From: Prorocentrum cordatum
Taxonomy: Eukaryota > Sar > Dinophyceae > Prorocentrales > Prorocentraceae
Assembly (NCBI GenBank): GCA_963575745.1
Contig: CAUYUJ010020267.1
Coordinates: forward strand, 125,001-160,580
Length of the DNA stretch: 35,580 nucleotides
Reading direction: 5' to 3'
Made by a program: the position numbers and the translations under genes. This document shows, piece after piece, positions 21,290 to 29,122 of this stretch; position 1 is the first letter of the stretch, and the number at the start of each line of letters is the position of its first letter. The notes beneath the pieces are model-generated. The model ran no database searches and had not been told where the DNA came from. It was given only the letters and a program-made list of their open reading frames with translations.

Positions 21290-21990
21290 TTCGTGAATTA
21301 GTTGTGACCATTGCTGCAGCAGGCGGGGCGGATAGGGCTCGGCGACTTGTGTCCACAGGCGGCCTCCGGGAGCTCTGCCCTCAAGGACTTGATGTGGTTT
21401 CTTGGAAACACACACACACACACACACGACATTGGCACACTGAGCGACGAGCGGCGACAACAATCCTTTTTTGTCGTCCCAGCATGCTAGGGCAGTTTCC
21501 TTCCGCCACGGCATTCCACATTTACAATAGACTGTGTGCGCGAGGGACGCATGGCACAACAGGCGTGCTAGTCCTGGCTGCCTCCACAGCCAGGACCTAC
21601 GTGGATTCTCCAAGGACACTGGCACTCGATGACGGACGCAAGCTCTGATGATACGAACTGAGGTTCGTAGCAGCTGATTGCCTACTCTGACCTTTTGGGC
21701 GTCAGCTCCTGAAAGGCTTGGGAGACCGCAGGGAAATTGACAAGAGCGCAGCGGGCCCCCCGGAGAGCCCGGTTTGCCCCGGCGCGCTCCTGAAAAAACT
21801 TGCGCACGGCGTGCCCAAATGGACCCATTTGGCCTGCGGCACAAGCTGTAGCACTGCACGAATGGACCTTTCTTTGCTCAAGTCCTGCGAGGCACTATCT
21901 CTGATGTCCCATGCGCGTGCTCTCCAGCCCCGCCGCTGCAGCGAAGCCGCGAGCCCTCCCTTTCCTGAAAAAAAGCTCCAAAACTAGCGG
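21290..21990 (-). pseudogene. C5-cytosine-methyltransferase-like domain of the YR retroelement
   Basis: Three successive frames carry the motif series of a cytosine methyltransferase in the right order. VLELFF.KGRARG then AAAAGL (from about 21990) resembles motif I (LELFaG.gr). WDIRDSASQDL (from 21911) follows, then WVHLGTPCASF with the Pro-Cys of motif IV at 21804-21809. After a frame change in the T6 run at 21793-21798 comes GARRGKPGSPGGPLRS, then VSLENPRRSWLW (ENP at 21602-21610, motif VI position), CKCGMPWRKET and WTQVAEPYPPRL. An (AC)n tract at about 21410-21427 interrupts the last part (VCVCVCV). The catalytic Cys and ENP Glu are visible, but at least two frameshifts make this copy inactive. 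Fold assignment is inference. A Dam-type enzyme (DPPY), as in DIRS elements, is not what I see. Confidence 0.6.
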
Positions 21991-24900
21991 CCTGGCCTGT
22001 GCACTAGGCTGAGACGAAGTCACACGAGGCTCACGTCTTGGAGCAGCCGCGCGAAGCCGTTGGCGCGCCCGTCGCTCAGGGCGCCCTCGAGCAGCTGGTC
22101 GGCCTCGACCAGCAGCAATTGTCGGCCGCGGTGGAGCGAGGCCCGGCGGCGCGCCAACTCCCAGCTCTTGAGACCGAAGAGCGCGGCTGCTACGTTGAAC
22201 ATGGCATTGAAGTCCGCGCCCGACCATGGAGAGAGGAGATCCACCGGCTGCGACTGGGAAACGATCTGCTCCAGCCGGGGCCCGACAAAAGATTTTGCGG
22301 GGCTGTTGAGCAGGATCGAGTCGCTGAAGCCCTTGGTCGTGGCTGACTGCAGCTCCTTTTTGGGCCTCAGCTCCAGGGACGTGAAGCGGTAGTCGCCCCC
22401 AGCACGCGGCTGCGCCAGCGCCCTGTGGTCCGCCCGGAGGGTCAGCAGCTCCCTCGGGCGCAGGTGGGCGTCCGCCGCGAGCATCACGCCGAGGGCCGCT
22501 CGCCGTTGGCCGAGGTCGATCAGGGCCACCGCGAGGGCCGCTAGCGCCGCCCAAGGCGCCGGCGCCCACGCCAGCGGCCGCACCAGCCCCCGCCAGCCCT
22601 GCAGCGCCCTCGCCATGCGGGGCAGCTTCAGCTGCCTGCCCGCATGGTGCAGCCCTGGGCCGCGATGCCTTATCGCGGCCAGCAGCTTGGCCCCGCTGCT
22701 CGACGGCTCTCCCTGGTTGAAAGGCAGCTCCATGTACTCCCCCACGGCCTTCTTCAACTCGACGTCGCTCGCCGTGGTGAGCCCGTGGGTCCTGCAGAAG
22801 ACGTCGAACCGATCCAGCCTTCTCTCGTAGTCCTGCCTCGTCGCTTGGGGGATGCCCTCCTGCTCCAGCGTCGTGGGCCCACCAGCCCCGACCGCATGCA
22901 CCCTCGCCGCCGCGATCGCTCGCGCGAACGCCGGTGGGGGAGGGCGGTCGCGGCGGGGCGCACGGGATCGGCGAGACCTCGTCGATGAAGGCAGCCGCCG
23001 CTCGGTCGAGGATGCCGGGCCCGCTGCCGCTCTGACCACAGGGGCTGGGGCAGGCAGACGGCGGAGCGGGAGCCCGTGGCTCTCTGGCAAGGCGCCGCTC
23101 CTCCGCAGCACCCTCTTGCGCAGGGGGCTGCCAGGCCCGCGCGCACCATCCCTCTCGGGAAGCGCTCGAGCAGGCCTCGGCTGCCTCTCCAGCGGGCCGC
23201 CGTCGCCGGGCATCCAGCGCCGCCGCAGCCGCCTTCTCAGCTGGCGAGTCGAACCATCGGCTAGGCTCATCAGCTGGGTTGAGCTCGCTGGCCACCCAGC
23301 GCACGCTGGCACGAGAGAAGGAGGCCAGTGACAAAGCGGCCCACTTTCTGAGTTGAAACAGCACCGGAGGTGACACCGCTCGGCCCTTCTCGAGGCTCAG
23401 GACCATACCCATGTTGTCGCACAGAAACAAATGGCGATGACGATGGTATCTAGCTTGACGACACTTACGCCTCCACCCGAACAGTACGGCCCTGAGCTCC
23501 TTAAGATGGATGGCCTCTCTCCTATGATATCTCCTTGCCTGGATGGTCCTCCACGAGCCCTCGCTGATGAACCCCTTGGGGATCTCTGGGAACTCCTGAT
23601 TGATGCTGATGCCCACGTCCCCGTCAATGAGGTCCCCTAAGAAACCCGCAGGATAACCTGACTCCTCGCCCCGGCAGCCCTCCGCAGCGGCCCCAGCGGC
23701 CCCAAGAGCACCAGCCAGAGGTAGATCCCGAAGCGCTTGACGACGAGGGGCTCCACTAAGGCCTTCAAGAACCCGTAGAGGCATGGCTGGGTGTACATGA
23801 TGTAAACCTCGGGGGCCCATGGGGTCGGCACTCGGGAGCCCCGGCGGAGGAGGAGGTAGAGGTCGCCCGTGCTGACTCTCACCCTCGCGCTCGAGCAGCG
23901 CTACCTCGCGCGGGCGCAAGGTCGACTGGATGCGAAAGCGCCAGCGCTCACTCCAGCGTCCGACCTCCCGCACGGCCGACGGTTCCATGTCAGCCTCCTG
24001 CACCGCGTAGCCGCGCAGCGTGGCATCGGAGCAGGTGACGCGCCCGGACCACGGCAGATCGAACTGGGCGGCCAGCAACGGCATGAGGTGCAGCGCGTTA
24101 GCAAGTTCCTGCCGCACCGACGGCCAGAGCGGCACAGGCGCCCTGTAGTGCTTCCGGGCAAAGTCGTAGGCCGAGCGGAAGACGCACAACGCGGGGCGAT
24201 TCAGCAGCATGGCATGCGTGAAATGGCCGATCATCTGCTCGACCTCCCTGCCCGCCACGCGCCGGCGCCGCAGGAGGGCCTTGGTGCCCAGGCCGAGCCT
24301 CCAGCGCTTGGCCCGCGCAAGCCGGGCCCGCAGCTTGATGCCGTCCAGCTCCAGGCCCAGCGCCTCCACGACCGTCTTGCTCTCCTCGACCTCGTGCAGC
24401 GGCAGCCCAGCCTCGGCCATCACCTTGGCCGCCTGCCTTCTCGCACCCCGGGTGGCACCCGGTCGCGACGAGACGAAGATCTCGTTGTCCACGTAGACGA
24501 CCCTCGGCACCTGAGGCGAGTCCACGCTTGGAGCGATCTGCCTGTCCACCAGCTCGCTCTCGATGCCACCGAGGCCCCCTCGCCGCAGCAGCTCGCGGTG
24601 CGCCTGCTGCGTCCAGCGCATGGCCCACGCGAAGCCCATGGGCAGCACCCGCAGGCATGGGTAGACCCACGCCCCCTCTGAGACCGCGAGGCCGTCGACC
24701 ACCTTCACGCCCAGCTGCCTTGCCCTAAGAGGGCGCATGCCAAACCATGGCACCATGTAGTCCGGCACGCGAAACTGGTAGAAGCAGTCTGCGATGTCCT
24801 GGATCGAGAACTCCAGCTGGGCGCCGCCCTCGACCTCCATGTTCACCAGCGCCGCGGTGGACGCCATGTGGATCGTCGGCGGCCGCTTCAGCGCCTGGTT

Positions 24901-25629
24901 GACAGCTCGAGCGTCCACTATGAGCCTCAGGCGGCCCGACTTCTTCCTCACGAAAAACACTCCCACTTCAAATTCGCGACGAGTCCGCAGCTCCACCATG
25001 CCGCGGTCCAGCAGGTCCTGCACGAACCGCATGTACTCGTCTGCGTTGGATTGCAAGGTCTTATCCCAGTACACCTTGGTGGCGCCTGGGCGAACCTCTT
25101 CAGCGCGAAGCATCATCGAATTCTTACCGTCGATCACCTCCTGGCGGTCTGGCTCCGGCAGCACCTCCAGCAAGCTGACACAGCCCGCCGACTCAGGCCA
25201 CGAAACCAGGCCGTGATCATACGGCGCAACCACAGTGGGGCCGTCAGAGCCGTAGCCCAGACTACCCGTGCCGAGCAACTCCACGAGGGCCGCCTCGGGG
25301 CTGGGGGCGTTGTCCGGCGGCTTGTCGTCCGACACAGCCTGCCAGAGCATGTCCACAGCAGAAAATTGTGCCTCCGAAGGACGGGCCTTCGAGCAAAAGT
25401 CGCCCTCCCCGTGCAGATTGTTCAGGGCGGCGATGCAGTCGTTCACGCGGCGGCCCACAGCAGACCTGCGGCCGATCCTCTGGGCGGCGCGGCGCGGCAG
25501 CGACCGCGCGCCCCGAGCCGGCGGCGCGGGCACCGAGGGCAAGGGCAACAAATCCCTCGGCACCATGCGCTCCAGCGGCCTGTTGGCACTGGCTGTGTTC
25601 GGCCAACTCCCAACCTCGAAGCCCATCAT
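21895..25629 (-). CDS. Pol frame of the YR retroelement: reverse transcriptase and RNase H
   Basis: I place the start at the ATG at 25627-25629, which overlaps the Gag-like stop as ATGA; the frame is open further upstream to 25914. NRPLERMVPRDLLPLP opens a conserved N-terminal region. RT follows: YWDKTLQ and DLLDRGMVELR, RLRLIVDARAVNQ, IQDIADCFYQF (first catalytic Asp), LRVLPMGFAWAMRW, then RVVYVDNEIF at about 24480-24501, where YVDD is YVDN. The thumb and connection contain QMIGHFTHAMLLNRPAL. RNase H residues appear in order: TCSDATLRGYAV, HLKELRA, FLCDNMG and LNPADEPSR. About 110 residues between the first and second of these are Pro/Arg/Gly-rich and may be an insertion or a local frame error. 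Beyond about 22950 the frame is a low-complexity shadow of the recombinase frame until its last ~30 codons, which carry the methyltransferase motif I. Confidence 0.82.
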   Translation of the reverse strand: MMGFEVGSWPNTASANRPLERMVPRDLLPLPSVPAPPARGARSLPRRAAQRIGRRSAVGRRVNDCIAALNNLHGEGDFCSKARPSEAQFSAVDMLWQAVSDDKPPDNAPSPEAALVELLGTGSLGYGSDGPTVVAPYDHGLVSWPESAGCVSLLEVLPEPDRQEVIDGKNSMMLRAEEVRPGATKVYWDKTLQSNADEYMRFVQDLLDRGMVELRTRREFEVGVFFVRKKSGRLRLIVDARAVNQALKRPPTIHMASTAALVNMEVEGGAQLEFSIQDIADCFYQFRVPDYMVPWFGMRPLRARQLGVKVVDGLAVSEGAWVYPCLRVLPMGFAWAMRWTQQAHRELLRRGGLGGIESELVDRQIAPSVDSPQVPRVVYVDNEIFVSSRPGATRGARRQAAKVMAEAGLPLHEVEESKTVVEALGLELDGIKLRARLARAKRWRLGLGTKALLRRRRVAGREVEQMIGHFTHAMLLNRPALCVFRSAYDFARKHYRAPVPLWPSVRQELANALHLMPLLAAQFDLPWSGRVTCSDATLRGYAVQEADMEPSAVREVGRWSERWRFRIQSTLRPREVALLEREGESQHGRPLPPPPPGLPSADPMGPRGLHHVHPAMPLRVLEGLSGAPRRQALRDLPLAGALGAAGAAAEGCRGEESGYPAGFLGDLIDGDVGISINQEFPEIPKGFISEGSWRTIQARRYHRREAIHLKELRAVLFGWRRKCRQARYHRHRHLFLCDNMGMVLSLEKGRAVSPPVLFQLRKWAALSLASFSRASVRWVASELNPADEPSRWFDSPAEKAAAAALDARRRRPAGEAAEACSSASREGWCARAWQPPAQEGAAEERRLAREPRAPAPPSACPSPCGQSGSGPGILDRAAAAFIDEVSPIPCAPPRPPSPTGVRASDRGGEGACGRGWWAHDAGAGGHPPSDEAGLREKAGSVRRLLQDPRAHHGERRRVEEGRGGVHGAAFQPGRAVEQRGQAAGRDKASRPRAAPCGQAAEAAPHGEGAAGLAGAGAAAGVGAGALGGASGPRGGPDRPRPTASGPRRDARGGRPPAPEGAADPPGGPQGAGAAACWGRLPLHVPGAEAQKGAAVSHDQGLQRLDPAQQPRKIFCRAPAGADRFPVAAGGSPLSMVGRGLQCHVQRSSRALRSQELGVGAPPGLAPPRPTIAAGRGRPAARGRPERRARQRLRAAAPRREPRVTSSQPSAQARPLVLELFFRKGRARGFAAAAGLESTRMGHQR
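22020..22955 (-). pseudogene. Tyrosine recombinase-like domain of the YR retroelement
   Basis: The open frame spans 23312-22020, but only its C-terminal ~300 codons look like protein. TRQDYERRLDRFDVFCRTHG begins a core-binding (SAM-like) domain, followed by GAKLLAAIRH, LKLPRMARALQGWRGLVRP and the helix-rich middle. HLRPRELLTLR at about residues 283-293 fits the 'YLRP.E' box with the first catalytic Arg. The expected second box (LRHGGAS) is represented only by ARRRASLHRG, and no Tyr follows at the C terminus, where SDGRANGFARLL stands. The nucleophile is therefore not visible. The frame differs from RT/RH, with the change near 22930-22960 in a G/C run. It is probably a decayed integrase of this element. 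Assignment rests on pattern and position. Confidence 0.6.
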
Positions 25630-26879
25630 GACTTCTTCGGAGGAGCGCGCGCCAACGCACGCTCCTCCGCAGCCTTGCGCTCCTCCTTCAGATTGGCCGA
25701 ATCCCGGGCCGCGGACTCCGCGACCCACTTCAGCAGCTCCAGACCGATGATGGCCCCCCTCGTCCTCCTGGCGCGGCCCAAGCAGTAGTCCTGACCATCG
25801 AACTCCTTGATCGTCTCCTTCTTCTTCTTGGTCTTGTGCCCCAAGACCTGCAAATGCCTCGCGAGCTCCTCCCAGCTCGCCAGGTTGGTAGCGTCGACCT
25901 GGCCGTACGTGCAAGCCAGCTCCAAACTCTCTGACAGCATCTCGTGGGCCACCACGCCCTGCTCATCATCGTCGAGCTTGTTCTCGTGCTTCCAAGCAGC
26001 GTGGCGAGGGACCGGGCCCCCGCTCTGCTTGGCAATCTCCTTCTCCACGTACAAAGTGGTCCGGGGCCCAGACAGCACCCAGTCCTCGAACTCGCACAGC
26101 CCCGATGAGTCCACCACACTCTTCAGGTCCCCGAAGCAGCGGCAGGCCGCGCCCCGCTTGATCTCGAGCGTGCGGGCGTCCTCCGCGGGCGGCGGCGTCG
26201 GCGTCCCCCCGACAGCATCCAGCGCCGCGGTCGCCACGAAGGCCCGCACGGCCTCGTCCGCGGTCTTGCCCGGCGCCAGCCTGACCATGATCCACGGCTG
26301 CAGCGCCGCGCCGCGCGGCCGCTCCTTGAAGCGGTAGTCCGGCTGGCCCTTCGCTGCCCTAAGGCCGGTCGGCAGGCCGCCCCGCGTGCCCGCCTGTCCG
26401 AAGTCCACCACGCTGCGCATGTCGATCTCTTCCTCACTCATGCCCTCGTTGGGGGACAGCACCAGATACTTCACCCCGCCCAGGGAGGCGAGGATCAGCC
26501 TCTCAGGCCACGTTTCCTCTGCCCCCCCGCTTGTCTCACGAGCAGATCCGCACCGACACCAAGCACGCGCAGTCGAACGCCCGCACCAGCAGCACCGCGA
26601 GGTCGCCGAGCAGGATGCCCAGGCCCCCGGCGACGACCGCCACGCGCAGCGGCACCGGCGCCCCCAGCAGCCAGACTCGGAGAGGCCGGCGCTGGCGCAG
26701 GTCGACAGCGCCAGGGCACAAGGAGGGACCTGCAATCCACTGCTGGTGGCCTCGAGTGTGGAGGCTTTGGAGAAGGTGGCCAGGCCGAAATCTCCCACAC
26801 GCCGCCTCGAGAAAAACCGCTTGAGCCGAAGTGCGGCCAGGCGGAAAATATTAGCATTGCACGCTCTGTTACACTCCAC
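25626..26879 (-). CDS. Gag-like ORF1 of the YR retroelement
   Basis: The 417-codon frame begins inside the A1 repeat, so its first ~30 residues are encoded by A1. The following Cys/Trp-rich stretch up to about residue 105 looks like an out-of-frame reading. The credible protein starts near ETWPERLILASLGGVKYLVL. It continues with acidic SEEEIDMRSVV, DYRFKERP, PGKTADEAVRAFV, DLKSVVDSSG and PRHAAWKHENKLDDDEQGVV, then a helical C-terminal part: LELACTYGQVDATNLASWEE, CLGRARRTRGA, and the Lys/Glu/Arg-rich ANLKEERKAAEERALA. I recognise this C-terminal pattern from the first ORF of dinoflagellate retroelements and take it as a nucleocapsid-like protein. No CCHC knuckle is visible. It ends in TGA overlapping the Pol ATG. 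Confidence 0.6.
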   Translation of the reverse strand: MECNRACNANIFRLAALRLKRFFSRRRVGDFGLATFSKASTLEATSSGLQVPPCALALSTCASAGLSESGCWGRRCRCAWRSSPGAWASCSATSRCCWCGRSTARAWCRCGSARETSGGAEETWPERLILASLGGVKYLVLSPNEGMSEEEIDMRSVVDFGQAGTRGGLPTGLRAAKGQPDYRFKERPRGAALQPWIMVRLAPGKTADEAVRAFVATAALDAVGGTPTPPPAEDARTLEIKRGAACRCFGDLKSVVDSSGLCEFEDWVLSGPRTTLYVEKEIAKQSGGPVPRHAAWKHENKLDDDEQGVVAHEMLSESLELACTYGQVDATNLASWEELARHLQVLGHKTKKKKETIKEFDGQDYCLGRARRTRGAIIGLELLKWVAESAARDSANLKEERKAAEERALARAPPKKS

Positions 26880-26905
26880 GGGCTCTGTTTCACAACGCTG
26901 CTACA
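26806..26905 (-). repeat. A1 terminal repeat of the YR retroelement
   Basis: 100 bp matching A2 (21028-21127) with one difference. The match ends at 26905, the 5' end of the element on its coding strand. The internal neighbour sequences of A1 and A2 diverge just after CTCGAG, so the repeat limits are sharp on both sides. Confidence 0.9.
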
Positions 26906-26999
26906 GGGGGAAGGACGAAGGAAGAGGGAAGATACCACGTTGTGAAGGCGTCCTTGGCGCGTGCGTGGTTCCTGAGCGCCGAAACGCAATTCCAGAATA

Positions 27000-27440
27000 A
27001 TTTGTGAGGACGTCGCACGCGAGAGCGCAGTCCTGAGTACATTGTGAGGAAATCTCAGGCGGAAGCGGGGGCCCTGACTAAGTTGCGAGGAAGTCTCAAG
27101 CGGGAGCGCCGTTCCTGAGCAAATTGCACGGAAGTCTCAGGCGGGAGCGGGGGTCCTCACTAAATTGCGAGGAAGTCTCAGGCGGGAGCGCCGTTCCTGA
27201 GTCAATTGCGCGGAAATGTCAAGCAGGAGCGGGGGTCCTGAGTAAAATTCGAAGAAGTCTCAGGCGGGAGCGCCGTTCCCACGTAAATTGCACGGAAGTC
27301 TCAGGCGGGAGCGGGGGTCTTGATTACATTGCGAGGAAGTCTCAGACGGGAGCGCCTTTCCTGAGTAAATTGCGCGGAAGTCTCAGGCGGGAGCGGGGGT
27401 CCTGAGTAAAAATCGAGGAAGTCTCAGGCGGGAGCCGTTG
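27000..27440 (+). repeat. 41-bp satellite array with strict alternation of two unit types
   Basis: The segment TCTCAGGCGGGAGCG starts at 27053, 27094, 27135, 27176, 27217, 27258, 27299, 27340, 27381 and 27422, exactly 41 bp apart each time. An extra diverged unit lies near 27012. Units ending GCGGGGGTCCTGAG (type A) alternate without exception with units ending GCGCCGTTCCTGAG (type B), so the true period is 82 bp. The + strand frame at 27124-27405 merely repeats every 123 bases and is not a gene. Confidence 0.95.
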
Positions 27441-27547
27441 TTGTTGTAGCCCGGGGGGCAGGGGCACAGTTTGAGCAGGAAGACTTTCTTTGAGAAAAAA
27501 CAAGGTGCGAGCCCGGGGGGTGGCACTTCAATCGAAAAAAAAACAAT

Positions 27548-27596
27548 GTGCACCGGTGGGGGGGATCAACAATAATTATTCTTCAAGAATGAAGTT

Positions 27597-27627
<31 letters not shown>

Positions 27628-27655
27628 TACAACAACAACAACAGCAGCATCATCA
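27548..27655 (+). repeat. (CAA)n microsatellite with the same 5' flank as 20381
   Basis: GTGCACCGGTGGGGGGG, ATCAACAATAATTATTCTT, AAGAAT and GTTCAACAAC precede a shorter CAA run with one TTACAACAAC and CAGCAGCATC at its end. The flank matches the one at 20381-20432. Confidence 0.85.
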
Positions 27656-27712
27656 ACAACACTGGCATCACCACCATAATGCGACCAGCTGATTCATCAT
27701 GGATGCCAGCCG

Positions 27713-27715
<3 letters not shown>

Positions 27716-27795
<80 letters not shown>

Positions 27796-27865
27796 GCATC
27801 AGCACCATTATCAGCAGCATCAGCAGCAGCAGCCTCAGTATAATCATCATCATCATCATCATCAG

Positions 27866-27942
<77 letters not shown>

Positions 27943-27950
27943 ATCATCTC

Positions 27951-28042
<92 letters not shown>

Positions 28043-28045
28043 CCA
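27716..28045 (+). repeat. (ATC)n microsatellite, about 330 bp
   Basis: TCA/ATC triplets interrupted by CAGCAGCAG blocks (27772-27840) and a few point changes. Poly-Ile, poly-Ser and poly-His frames on + and poly-Asp and poly-Met on - are repeat artefacts. Confidence 0.97.
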
Positions 28046-28194
28046 TCATGGTGGTCGCCCGTCGTCGTCAGCATCATCATCAGCAGCATATGTTCATCTT
28101 CATCAGCACACTCACCATGACCATCGCCATCATTATTAGAGAGAGCGTGATCCACCGCCGCTTTACTGTGGAAAATTGCCAACCTTTCCCTCTC

Positions 28195-28486
28195 GAACCC
28201 GGGGGTCTCCCCCCCCCCCTCCGAAAAATCCCCCCCCCCCTGCCGGAACCCCTCCCCCCCCCCCACCCTCTCTCCCGCAAAACCCCCCCCCCCTCCCCTA
28301 AACCCCCTCCCCCCCAGGCCCCCCCCTCCCCTCGAAAACCGGGGGGGGTCACTACCGTTTCGAAACCCCTCCCCCTCCCCCCCCCCCTCTCCGGAAAACC
28401 GGGGGGGGTCACTACCGGTTGAACCCCCCCCCCCCCCCCCTCGAAAACCGGAGGGGGGTCACTACCGGTTCGAATCCCTCCCCACG
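28195..28486 (+). repeat. Poly-C punctuated repeat, left arm of an inverted repeat
   Basis: Long C runs alternate with short words. From 28332 three units of 46-60 bp read TCGAAAACCGG, a G run, TCACTACCGGTT, CGAA or GAA, then a C run (28332-28391, 28392-28440, 28441-28486). The same units appear in reverse complement at 29123-29290. Confidence 0.85.
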
Positions 28487-28529
28487 CACCGCCAGCAAAC
28501 GACTCCCAGTCCCTACCACCGCTCGCATC

Positions 28530-29115
28530 ACATCCCCCACTGTTGTTCCCAGCACCACTGTCCTCACCACCACTGTCCCCACTGGTTCCACCACCGTCCC
28601 TATTGTCCCCACCAATGCCCCCACCACTGTCGCACTGTCCCCACTGTTCCCACAACTGTTCCCACCACGGTTCCACTCTCCCCACTGTCTCCACGGACCC
28701 AACCACTGCCTATCCCCATTGTCCCCACTGTCCCACTGACTCCTCCGCTGTCCCACTGAGCTGTCCCACTGTTTCCACCACTGTCCCCACTGTCCCCACC
28801 ACTGTCCCCACTGTACCTCTGTCCCATTGTCCCACCGCCGTCCTCGCCACCGCCTTTACCAGTGTCTCCACCACCATTGTACCCTCCACTGTCCCAGTGT
28901 TTCCACCTCATTCCCACTGTCCCCACACCACTGTCCCCACCACCACCGTTCCCACCACTGTCCACTGTCCCCCCTGTTCCCACCATTGTCCCCACCACTG
29001 TCCCCACCACTACCGCCCCCACCACTGTCCCACTGTCCCCCCACTGTCCCCACCACTGTCCCGCTGTCCCCTCACCACTGTCCCCACCAACACCGTCCCC
29101 ACCACTGTCCGCACC
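28530..29115 (+). repeat. CACTGTCCC minisatellite
   Basis: About 580 bp of irregular CCACTGTCCCCAC / CCACCACTGT units (9-15 bp) without a fixed register. Thr/Pro/Val- or Gly/Asp-rich frames follow the repeat. Confidence 0.9.
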
Positions 29116-29122
29116 CCCACTC

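Larger units (their letters stand above)
20861..26905 (-). mobile_element. Tyrosine-recombinase-type retroelement with split direct repeats (Ngaro/PAT-like)
   Basis: On the coding strand the 6,045-bp element runs A1 (26905-26806), Gag-like frame, RT and RNase H, recombinase-like frame, methyltransferase-like domain, B1 (21233-21127), A2 (21127-21028), 60-bp spacer, B2 (20967-20861). A1/A2 match at 99 of 100 positions and B1/B2 at all 107. The B1-A2 junction equals the joining of the two outer ends, sharing one A. This is the arrangement described for Ngaro and PAT elements, which replicate through a circle and integrate without target duplication. The flanks outside (GAGGAAGGGG on the left, GGGGGAAGGACG on the right) are purine-rich and show no clear duplication. 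Near-identical termini suggest fairly recent insertion, although several coding frames are broken. Confidence 0.82.

Noticed and set aside
23637-23882. Hydrophobic minus-strand frame (YLWLVLLGPLGPL) inside the RNase H region
   Set aside because: It lies between RNase H motifs of the Pol frame and stops at both ends. It may reflect a local double frame error, but is not a separate gene.
22020-25914. Treating the whole open Pol frame as one 1,339-residue protein
   Set aside because: After about 22950 the frame is a Gly/Ala/Arg/Pro-rich shadow while recombinase motifs lie in another frame. Upstream of 25629 it overlaps the Gag-like frame with no motif.
26536-26800. Cys/Trp-rich N-terminal part of the Gag-like frame as a zinc-binding domain
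   Set aside because: Cys spacing fits no knuckle. The same DNA gives a hydrophobic peptide in another frame and the recognisable Gag-like part starts later, so this is likely out of frame.
28455-28486. GGTTCGAATCCC taken as the T-arm of a tRNA
   Set aside because: It matches a B box, but no acceptor, D-arm or anticodon arm can be folded around it. The surrounding sequence is poly-G and poly-C.
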